Shown here piece after piece: positions 15,873-22,748 of a stretch of 32,309 nt of DNA. Numbering within the stretch: position 1 is the stretch's first letter; each line of letters opens with the position of its first letter. Origin of the DNA: an uncultured Acidobacteriota bacterium (GTDB lineage Bacteria > Acidobacteriota > Terriglobia > Terriglobales > CAINCZ01); the NCBI GenBank assembly GCA_903847195.1, contig CAINCZ010000073.1, forward strand, positions 1 through 32,309, given 5' to 3'. Both the position numbers and the translations under genes were made by a program. The notes under the pieces are model-generated. The model was given only the letters and a program-made list of their open reading frames with translations, was not told the origin of the DNA and did no database searches.

Positions 15873-17561
15873 ATGAGCGCGACGGCTGCGAAACCTAAAC
15901 CTCAGGATTGGACACTCTTTCAGAAGATGACCCAGCAGGGCTTTTACAAGCTGGACGTCCCTGAAGAATTGAATATGGCCCGGCTGTGCATTGACTGGTG
16001 GGTCGACGAAGGCGGCCGCGCCAACGATGTCGCCATCTACGACGAAGATCGCACCATCACGTACGGCCAGCTCAAGGAGCAGACCGACGCCTTTGCTGCC
16101 GCCTTCTACAAGCTTGGCGTGCGCAAGGGCGACAAGTTCGTGCTGCGGGTGCGCAATTGTCCCGAGTATATGGTCGCATTCCTGGGCGGCCAGAAGATCG
16201 GCGCCATTCCCATTCCCGTCAACCCCATGCTCCGGGAATACGAAGTCGAGTACATCGCCCAGAACAGCGAATCCGTCGCCATCTTCACTGACTCGGACAT
16301 GACGGATTTCGTCGATAAGATCCGCCCCCAGTGGCCGTCGCTGAAGCACGTGATCCTGCTCGGCGAAGCCAAGCCCGGCTACCTCTCCTACGCGGCGCTC
16401 ATGGCCGAGGCCAAGGGCTGCAAGCCGCCGTTCATCGCCACCACCAAGGATGACCCGGCCTATTACCTCTACACCTCCGGCACCACCGCCGGCCCGAAAG
16501 GCGTCGTCCACGCGCACCGCTTCATCATCGGCGCCGGCGACCCGATCGGCAAGTTCACCATGGCGCTGGAGCGCGGCGATGTCACCAGCGGCCCCACGGC
16601 CCTCACCTGGATGTACGCGCTCGGCCACAGCTTCCTGTTCTCCTTCCGCTGGGGAACCGCCGTCGCCGTCTGGCGCGACCAGCGCTTCGACGTCGAACGC
16701 GCCTTCCAATTCGCCGAGCAGTACAAGCTCACGCACTTCGTGGGCACCCCCACCATTTACCGCTTCATGCTTCAGCATCCGGACGCGGATAAGAAGTTCA
16801 ACCTTTCGAGCCTCAAGTATTTCCTGAGCTCGGGCGAACCGCTGCTGGAGGCCACGGCGCGCGAGCTGATCAAGCGCTTCGGCGTGCGCTGCGTCGATAG
16901 CATGGGCCAGACCGAGGCGCACGAGTTCGTCACCTCGCAGACCCATCTCCCGGTCAGGATCGGCTCCATGGGGCGGCCGTTACCTGGCATCGAGGTCGCC
17001 ATTGTCGATGACGCCGGCAACATGCTGCCGCCTAACGACATCGGCCACTTGGCCATCCGCCGCGATCATCCCGCGCTTTTCATTGAGTACTTCAAGATGC
17101 CGGAGACGCAGAAGGAAGTTTGTCTGCCGAATAACTGGTACGACACTAAAGATCTGGCCACGATGGACGAGGATGGCTACCTTTGGTACGTTTCCCGCTC
17201 GGACGATATCATGACGTCCCGCGGCTACCGCATCTCACCCGCCGAGGTCGAAAACGCTCTCACCAAGCATGCCGCGGTGCTGGAATCCGGCGTCGCCGGC
17301 GTCTTTGACCCGGAGGCTGGCGAGAAGATCAAGGCGTGGGTCGTCCTGAAGGCCGGCATCCAGGGCAGCGACAAACTGGCCGAAGAGCTGATCGCGCACG
17401 TCAAGGCCACGATCGCGCCTTACAAGCACCCTCACCTGATCGAGTTCGTCGCCGAGTTGCCCAAGACCACTTCGGGCAAGATTCTCCGCAAGGACCTCCG
17501 CAAGGCCGAGCGCGAGAAGTACGGCCTGACCGCCGACCCGAAGAAGGCGCTCAACAAGTAG
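15873..17561 (+). CDS. AMP-forming acyl/aryl-CoA ligase
   Basis: A 562-residue member of the adenylate-forming ANL family. The P-loop motif YTSGTTAGPKG is at residues 200-210, a DSMGQTE-type motif follows in the middle (VDSMGQTEAHE), then YDTKDLATMDEDGYLWYVSRSDD with the hinge region, and PKTTSGKILRKDLR with catalytic K536 near the end. It converts a carboxylic acid, ATP and CoA to the CoA thioester, AMP and pyrophosphate. The general look is nearest the benzoate-CoA and medium-chain acyl-CoA ligases. The ATG at 15873 follows AAAGGA. Its place upstream of a molybdenum hydroxylase suggests that it makes the aryl-CoA or heteroaryl-CoA substrate, as furoyl-CoA synthetase does. That is a contextual inference. 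Confidence 0.88.
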   Translation: MSATAAKPKPQDWTLFQKMTQQGFYKLDVPEELNMARLCIDWWVDEGGRANDVAIYDEDRTITYGQLKEQTDAFAAAFYKLGVRKGDKFVLRVRNCPEYMVAFLGGQKIGAIPIPVNPMLREYEVEYIAQNSESVAIFTDSDMTDFVDKIRPQWPSLKHVILLGEAKPGYLSYAALMAEAKGCKPPFIATTKDDPAYYLYTSGTTAGPKGVVHAHRFIIGAGDPIGKFTMALERGDVTSGPTALTWMYALGHSFLFSFRWGTAVAVWRDQRFDVERAFQFAEQYKLTHFVGTPTIYRFMLQHPDADKKFNLSSLKYFLSSGEPLLEATARELIKRFGVRCVDSMGQTEAHEFVTSQTHLPVRIGSMGRPLPGIEVAIVDDAGNMLPPNDIGHLAIRRDHPALFIEYFKMPETQKEVCLPNNWYDTKDLATMDEDGYLWYVSRSDDIMTSRGYRISPAEVENALTKHAAVLESGVAGVFDPEAGEKIKAWVVLKAGIQGSDKLAEELIAHVKATIAPYKHPHLIEFVAELPKTTSGKILRKDLRKAEREKYGLTADPKKALNK

Positions 17562-17578
17562 CGCCGCCGCGCTGGGGC

Positions 17579-17608
17579 CCCACATCTGCCGCCTTTGGCA
17601 GATGTGGG
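17579..17608. repeat. Intergenic hairpin inside the catabolic operon (ligase/DUF2848 gap)
   Basis: CCCACATCTGCC and GGCAGATGTGGG form a perfect 12-bp stem closed by GCCTTT. No T-tract follows and the next gene starts 41 bp later, so it is more likely an mRNA-processing or stabilising element than a terminator. It resembles the hairpins at 22642 and 24981 in its CCCAC-led stem. Confidence 0.6.
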
Positions 17609-17649
17609 CTCCCGGCTCCGGCAGCCAGTTCGCAAATGAGGTTCACTCA

Positions 17650-18342
17650 ATGCATGTCGATTTCACGATAGAAGGCAAGCGCGGCGCCAGTTGCCTCTCC
17701 ACGGAACTGAAGGGTGCGGTGATCTGCGGCTACACGGGTCGCAATCAGGCCGCCATCCAGAAGCACATCCACGAACTGGAGAAGGAAGGCATCAAGCCGC
17801 CTCCTTCCGTGCCCATGTACTACCCCAAGCCAGCCTGGGGACTGCTGCTGGACGGCCCCATGCACGTCCTCGGCGCGCAGACCGCCGGGGAAGTTGAATT
17901 CGTGCTCCTGCCGCAGGGCGCCAAGACCTACGTCGGCGTCGGCAGCGACCACACCGACCGCGATCTGGAAAAACTCGACATTCCGAAGTCGAAGCAGGTT
18001 GTCCCCTCGGTCATCTCCAAAACGCTCTGGGACCTCGAAGACGTAATCGACCACTGGGACCAGATCGAGTTCCGCAGCTGGGCCACCTGCGGCGGCCGGC
18101 GCGTGCAGTATCAAGACGCGCTTGTCTCCTGCCTGTTGCCGCCCGCCGACCTGCTCGCGCGCGTGAGCGCCCGGGTCAGCGGCGACCTCACGGGACTGGC
18201 GATTTTCTCCGGCACCTCCGCCCTGCTCACCGACGGCTTCGTCTATGCCGACCGGTTTGAAGGCGAGCTGTCAGACCCGGTCTTGAAGCGCAAGCTCACC
18301 ATTAACTATGCCGTTCAGACGCTGAACTGGTTTACCGCATAG
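17650..18342 (+). CDS. DUF2848 family protein
   Basis: A 230-residue protein that I recognise as DUF2848 from the GYTGRNQAAIQKHIHEL start, GEVEFVLL, the GVGSDHTDRDLE block, SKQVVPS, DHWDQIEFRSWA and FSGTSALL...FEGELSDPVL. The conserved Asp, His and Glu residues would suit a metal-dependent hydrolase, and I believe the family is loosely related to fumarylacetoacetate hydrolases, but its reaction is not established to my knowledge. I choose the ATG at 17650 (GAGG nine bases upstream) over the longer frame from 17602, which runs into the hairpin. It lies between the acyl-CoA ligase and the molybdenum enzyme, so a role on the hydroxylated ring, such as lactone or ring hydrolysis, is a reasonable guess. 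Confidence 0.8.
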   Translation: MHVDFTIEGKRGASCLSTELKGAVICGYTGRNQAAIQKHIHELEKEGIKPPPSVPMYYPKPAWGLLLDGPMHVLGAQTAGEVEFVLLPQGAKTYVGVGSDHTDRDLEKLDIPKSKQVVPSVISKTLWDLEDVIDHWDQIEFRSWATCGGRRVQYQDALVSCLLPPADLLARVSARVSGDLTGLAIFSGTSALLTDGFVYADRFEGELSDPVLKRKLTINYAVQTLNWFTA

Positions 18343-18375
18343 CCGCTTTTTCGAAGGCCTTTGAAGGAGGACACC

Positions 18376-20826
18376 GTGTCCGAGCAGAATGCAAAGAAGT
18401 GGGTCGGCCAGAGCTACAAGCGAAGAGAGGATCTGCGCCTGCTGGTTGGCCGGGGCAAGTTTGTCGACGACATCAAGCTGCCCAACATGAAATACGCTGC
18501 CATCCTGCGCAGCCCTTACGCCCACGCCTGGATTCGCGGCATCGATACCTCCGCCGCCGAGAAGCTCCCCGGCGTCCGCGGCGTGCTTACCGGGACCGAT
18601 GTCGCGGCCATGTCCAAACCGTTCCCGGTGGGCGTTCCCATCCCGCCCAAGTACTATAGTTGCGCCATCGATAAAGTCCGCTTCGTCGGTGAACCGGTCG
18701 CCGTCATCGTCGCCGACACGCGCTACATCGCCGAGGATGCCCTCGACCTCATCCAGGTCGAATACGAACCGCTCCCGGTCGTCATGGATATCGCCGAGGC
18801 CATCAAGCCCGAGGCGCCCATCCTCCACGAAAACATCGGCAGCAACATCTATTCCCGCCGCTTCATCAAGTACGGCGATCCCGAGAAGGCCTTTGCCGAA
18901 GCTGATGTGATCGTCAAGGGCAGGTTCCTCTTCCCCAAGTACGGCTCCACCCCGATGGAAACCTATGCCGTCGTGGCGACCTACAACCCACACACCGAAG
19001 AGTATGTGATCCACAACAACTTCCAGGGCCCCTTCGTCAATCACGCCCTGACCTCCATCGCCCTCGGCATCCCCGAGAACAAGATGCGCTGGATCGTACC
19101 TACTGACATCGGCGGCGGCTTCGGCACCAAGACCGGCGTCTATCCTTATATTGCTCTCATCGCGCTGGCTGCCCGCAAGACCAACCAGACCGTCAAGTGG
19201 ATCGAGGATCGCCGCGAGCACCTGCTCGCCTCCGCCACCCAGACTGATCGCCTCACCTACATGGAATTCGCCGCCAAGAAGGACGGCACCATCCTCGGTA
19301 TCCGCGATCAGGCTATCGACAACTGCGGCGGCTACATCCGCGCCCCCGAGCCCGGCTGCGCCTACCGCAGCAACGGCAATCACACCGGCGCATACCAGAT
19401 CCACCATTGCGACCGCGATGTCATGGTGGTCGGCACCAACAAGTGCCTCACCGCACCCAACCGCGGTTACACCTGCCAGGAGCTCTACTTCAGCACCGAG
19501 CGCATGGTGGATATCCTCGCCGACAAGCTCGGCATGGACCCGGCCGAAATCCGCTTCAAGAACTTCATCCAGCCCGAGCAGATGCCTTACAGCGCCGCCG
19601 GCGGCGGCATCTACGACTCCGGCGACTATCCCAAGGCCTTCCAGCTCGCGCTCGACATGGTCGATTACAAGAAGTGGCGCGCCGAGCAGAAGAAGGCCCG
19701 TGCCGAGGGCCGCTACATCGGCATCGGCTTCGCCACCGTCGTCGATCCTTCGGTGACCAACATCGCATACGTCACCACCGCACTCACGCCCGAAGAGCGC
19801 AAGGTCTCCCATCCCAAGTCCGGCTCCGGCGAGTCCTTCCTCATTAAGATGGACCCGCTCGGCAAGGTGCACGTCATCGCCTGCACCAACCCGCAGGGCC
19901 AGGGACACGAGACCGTTATTAGCCAGATTGTCGCCGATGCCCTCTCCCTCCACCCCGAGGAGATCTCGGTCAGCGACGTCGTGGACACCTACGACCGCGT
20001 CTTCACCATCACCACCGGCAGCTACTCCAGCCGCTTCGCCTCAGTCGGTACCACCGCCCTGCTGACGGCCGTCGACCGCTTGAAGGAGAAGATCGTCAAG
20101 ATCGGCGCTCACCTGCTCAAGGCCGACATCGCCGACGTTGAACTGCTCGGAGCCCGGGTCGTCCTCAGGACCAACCCAGCCAAGGGCATCTCGGTCAAGC
20201 AGATCGCCGGCACCGCCCACTGGGACCAGGCCGCGCTGCCGCTCGACATGGACGCCGGCCTCTCCGCCAGCGCCCTCTGGAGCATGCCCACCAGCAAACC
20301 GCCCGACGAGTTGGATCGTGTCGACTCTTCCAACACCTACGGCTTTGCCTGTGAAATCATCGTCGTCGAAATCGATGCCAACACCGGCGAGATCAAGTTC
20401 CACAAGTGGGTCAGCGTCCACGACGCCGGCACCATCCTGAACCCCATGATCGTCGAGGGACAGGTGATGGGCGGCATCACCCACGCTTTCGGCGGCGCCC
20501 TCTACGAAGAGTTCGCCTACGATGAGAATGGTCAGTGCCTCACCGCCAGCTTCCAGGACTACCTCTGCCCCACCGCCATGGAACTGCCTGAGATCGAGCT
20601 CGGACACATCGAGAGTCCTTCGCCCTTCACCGCCCTTGGCTCCAAGGGCATCGGCGAAGCCTCCTGCATGTCCGTTCCCGTCGCCATCGGCAACGCCGTA
20701 GCCGACGCGCTCAAGCCGCTGGGAATCGAAATCAACGAGCTTCCTCTTACCCCCAACAAGATCTGGCACATGATGCAGAAGGCCAAGGCCGGATCAGCCC
20801 AGGCGGAAGCCACCACGAAAGGTTGA
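18376..20826 (+). CDS. Molybdenum hydroxylase large subunit (xanthine dehydrogenase family, CoxL-like)
   Basis: An 816-residue molybdopterin-binding subunit. Visible landmarks are the N-terminal hammerhead domain (GRGKFVDDIKLP...RSPYAHA), GGGFGTKTG, NPQGQGHET and the C-terminal GSKGIGEAS with the catalytic base near E761. The loop that reads AYRCSFR in CO dehydrogenase and AYRGAGR in form II enzymes is APNRGYTCQE here, so this is neither CO dehydrogenase nor a standard form II protein. It would hydroxylate a carbon on a ring or aldehyde with water as oxygen donor. The start is GTG at 18376 with AAGGAGG just before it; the TTG at 18361 lies upstream of that site. The order large subunit, CoxG, FAD, Fe-S differs from the common M-S-L order. 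Confidence 0.92.
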   Translation: MSEQNAKKWVGQSYKRREDLRLLVGRGKFVDDIKLPNMKYAAILRSPYAHAWIRGIDTSAAEKLPGVRGVLTGTDVAAMSKPFPVGVPIPPKYYSCAIDKVRFVGEPVAVIVADTRYIAEDALDLIQVEYEPLPVVMDIAEAIKPEAPILHENIGSNIYSRRFIKYGDPEKAFAEADVIVKGRFLFPKYGSTPMETYAVVATYNPHTEEYVIHNNFQGPFVNHALTSIALGIPENKMRWIVPTDIGGGFGTKTGVYPYIALIALAARKTNQTVKWIEDRREHLLASATQTDRLTYMEFAAKKDGTILGIRDQAIDNCGGYIRAPEPGCAYRSNGNHTGAYQIHHCDRDVMVVGTNKCLTAPNRGYTCQELYFSTERMVDILADKLGMDPAEIRFKNFIQPEQMPYSAAGGGIYDSGDYPKAFQLALDMVDYKKWRAEQKKARAEGRYIGIGFATVVDPSVTNIAYVTTALTPEERKVSHPKSGSGESFLIKMDPLGKVHVIACTNPQGQGHETVISQIVADALSLHPEEISVSDVVDTYDRVFTITTGSYSSRFASVGTTALLTAVDRLKEKIVKIGAHLLKADIADVELLGARVVLRTNPAKGISVKQIAGTAHWDQAALPLDMDAGLSASALWSMPTSKPPDELDRVDSSNTYGFACEIIVVEIDANTGEIKFHKWVSVHDAGTILNPMIVEGQVMGGITHAFGGALYEEFAYDENGQCLTASFQDYLCPTAMELPEIELGHIESPSPFTALGSKGIGEASCMSVPVAIGNAVADALKPLGIEINELPLTPNKIWHMMQKAKAGSAQAEATTKG

Positions 20827-20830
20827 TGCG

Positions 20831-21268
20831 ATGAAACTGGAAGGCAAATACAAATTCGCCGCGCCCCAGCAGATGGTGTGGGAGGCCTTTACCACTCCCG
20901 CCATTCTGAAGCAGGCCATTCCGGGTTGCGAAAGCCTCACCGAATACGAACCGCAGAAATACGATGCCGTGCTCAAGATCGGCATCCCCGGAGTCAAGGG
21001 GACCTACGCCGGCAAGTTTGAAATCGTCGATGCCCAACCGCCGCACAGCTGCAAGATGATCGGCGAGGGCAGCGGCACCCCGGGCTTTCTCAAGACCGAA
21101 ACCGCCATTCAGTTGACCACGGAAGGCGACCACACCGTCGTCAACTATCAGGGCGATATACAGGTCGGAGGATTGATCGCCGGCATCGGCCAGCGCATGA
21201 TCGGCGGCATCGCCAAGATGATGCTCAATCAATTCTTCAAGCAGATGAGCCAGGGTTTGGAATCGTAG
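20831..21268 (+). CDS. CoxG-like SRPBCC protein
   Basis: A 145-residue carbon monoxide dehydrogenase subunit G (CoxG) family protein. The start KYKFAAPQQMVWEAFTTPAIL, the PGCESL segment and the VNYQGDIQVGGLIAGIGQRMI region are typical. Family members have a START-like hydrophobic cavity and help attach or couple molybdenum hydroxylases to the membrane. This copy ends with an amphipathic stretch rather than a long extra tail. It begins 4 bp after the large subunit and 18 bp before the FAD subunit, so the four genes form one enzyme unit. It could carry electrons or lipids from the hydroxylase to the quinone pool; that is inferred from the family. Confidence 0.88.
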   Translation: MKLEGKYKFAAPQQMVWEAFTTPAILKQAIPGCESLTEYEPQKYDAVLKIGIPGVKGTYAGKFEIVDAQPPHSCKMIGEGSGTPGFLKTETAIQLTTEGDHTVVNYQGDIQVGGLIAGIGQRMIGGIAKMMLNQFFKQMSQGLES

Positions 21269-21286
21269 TCATATCGGAGATTGCAT

Positions 21287-22153
21287 ATGAAGCCATGCGC
21301 TTTTGAGTATTTTGCCCCGGGATCGGTTCAGGAAGCGCTCGCGCTGCTCCAGCAGCACGAGGGCAAGATCCTCGCCGGCGGCCAGAGCCTGATTCCGCTG
21401 ATGAACTTCCGCCTCGGCCGTCCCGCGGTGCTGATCGACATCAACCGGATCCCCGGCCTCGCTTACGTCCGCGCGCAGGGCGGCCAGATCGCGATCGGCG
21501 CGCTGGCCCGCGAACGCGACGTCGAACTCTCGCCCCTCGTGCGCGAGCAGTGCCCGTTGTTGGCTGAAGCCGTTGCCAACGTCGGTCACTCCACCATTCG
21601 CAACCGCGGCACCTTCTGCGGCAGCATTGCCCACGCCGACCCGTCGGCGGAAGTCCCGCTCGCCATGTGCGTGCTGGAGGGCACCATCAAGGCGATTTCG
21701 CCCGCGGGTGAGACCGTCTTTGCCGCCGGCGACTTTTTCCTCACCTATCTGACCACGGCGTTGGAAACCGATCAGATGGTGGTTGAAGCCTCCGTCCCGG
21801 TCCTGCCGGCCGGCACCGGTTGGTCTTTTATCGAGATGAGCCGCCGCCATGGCGACTTCGCCATCGTCGCCGTGGCCACCCTGCTCTTCATGGACAAGGG
21901 TGTCTGCACCGAGGCGCGCATCGGCCTGGCTGGCGTGGCCGGCACCCCGGTCCGCGCCACCGATGCCGAAGCGATTCTGGCTGGAAAGAAGATCACTCCC
22001 GAGTTGATCGCCCAGGCCGCCGCCGCCGTCGTCGATGCCACTGATCCGGAATCCGACTATCACGCCTCGGCTGAATATCGTCGCGACATGAGCCGTGTCC
22101 TCACCCAGCGCTCGCTCACCGAGGCTCTGGCTCGCGCTCAAGGAGGTAAGTAA
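21287..22153 (+). CDS. Molybdenum hydroxylase FAD-binding subunit (CoxM-like)
   Basis: A 288-residue FAD subunit of normal length. The two FAD-binding signatures are AGGQSLIPLMNFRLGRP near residue 30 and RNRGTFCGSIAHADPSAE near residue 110, followed by the CO_deh_flav_C domain. It lacks the extra cluster-binding insertion of the 4-hydroxybenzoyl-CoA reductase beta subunit, so a ring-dehydroxylating HcrABC enzyme is less likely. I set the start at the ATG at 21287, six bases after GGAGA; the upstream TTG at 21281 overlaps that spacing. It passes electrons from the 2Fe-2S clusters to an external acceptor. It ends one base before the Fe-S subunit. Confidence 0.92.
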   Translation: MKPCAFEYFAPGSVQEALALLQQHEGKILAGGQSLIPLMNFRLGRPAVLIDINRIPGLAYVRAQGGQIAIGALARERDVELSPLVREQCPLLAEAVANVGHSTIRNRGTFCGSIAHADPSAEVPLAMCVLEGTIKAISPAGETVFAAGDFFLTYLTTALETDQMVVEASVPVLPAGTGWSFIEMSRRHGDFAIVAVATLLFMDKGVCTEARIGLAGVAGTPVRATDAEAILAGKKITPELIAQAAAAVVDATDPESDYHASAEYRRDMSRVLTQRSLTEALARAQGGK

Positions 22154-22154
22154 C

Positions 22155-22631
22155 ATGGCGGATCGTCGCCTCATCAAGCTCACCGTCAACGGCGTCGCCT
22201 GCGAAGGCTACGCCGAGCCCCGCAAGTTGCTCGTCGACTTCCTGCGCGATGACCTGGAACTCATGGGCACCCACGTCGGCTGCGAACATGGAGTTTGCGG
22301 CGCCTGCACCATCTTGTTTAACGGCAAGGCCGCCCGCTCCTGCCTCATGTTTGCAGTTCAAGCCGAGGGCTCCGAGATCATGACCATCGAGGGTCTGGCT
22401 CCCGGGAACGAGTTGCATCCGCTGCAGAAGGCCTTCCGCGACAACCACGGTCTGCAGTGCGGCTACTGCACCCCGGGCATGCTCATGACCTCCTACGAGT
22501 TGCTGCAGGAAAATCCGCAGCCCACGGAAAAGGAAGTACGCAAGTCCATCTCCGGCGTCCTCTGCCGTTGCACCGGCTACAAGCAGATTGTTGACTCGGT
22601 GCTGGCTGCCGCCGGCGACCAGAACAAGTAG
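22155..22631 (+). CDS. Molybdenum hydroxylase [2Fe-2S] subunit (CoxS-like)
   Basis: A 158-residue two-cluster iron-sulfur subunit. The plant-type ferredoxin cluster is bound by C43, C48, C51 and C63, and the second, all-helical cluster by C102, C105, C137 and C139 (CGYC and CRC motifs). Every ligand is present. The ATG at 22155 follows a textbook AAGGAGGT site and starts one base after the FAD-subunit stop, which implies translational coupling. It moves electrons from the molybdenum site to FAD. A 117-bp gap with a hairpin follows before the next gene. Confidence 0.95.
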   Translation: MADRRLIKLTVNGVACEGYAEPRKLLVDFLRDDLELMGTHVGCEHGVCGACTILFNGKAARSCLMFAVQAEGSEIMTIEGLAPGNELHPLQKAFRDNHGLQCGYCTPGMLMTSYELLQENPQPTEKEVRKSISGVLCRCTGYKQIVDSVLAAAGDQNK

Positions 22632-22641
22632 ATTGCCAGCT

Positions 22642-22675
22642 GGCCCACTCGAGCCAACAGTGGCCTGAGTGGGCC
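22642..22675. repeat. Intergenic hairpin inside the catabolic operon (after the Fe-S subunit)
   Basis: GGCCCACTC (22642-22650) pairs with GAGTGGGCC (22667-22675) around a 16-base loop, 10 bp after the Fe-S subunit stop. A second small stem CCCAC/GTGGG follows at 22693-22709. No T-tract is present, so read-through into the next gene is expected. Confidence 0.55.
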
Positions 22676-22748
22676 GCACCCCCAGCCGGATACCCACCCG
22701 CCGCGTGGGCCAACTCCGGCCCGGATCGTTCATTGCAAGGAGATATGC

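Noticed and set aside
18271..19953. A 560-codon minus-strand open frame opposite the Mo hydroxylase large subunit
   Set aside because: Antisense shadow; the plus strand encodes recognised motifs throughout.
18376..22631. The coxL/G/M/S-like genes as an aerobic CO dehydrogenase
   Set aside because: The large subunit lacks the AYRCSFR loop of true CO dehydrogenase, and the neighbours are acyl-CoA enzymes.
20831..22631. The hydroxylase as 4-hydroxybenzoyl-CoA reductase
   Set aside because: The 288-residue FAD subunit has no insertion for the extra 4Fe-4S cluster seen in that enzyme's beta subunit.
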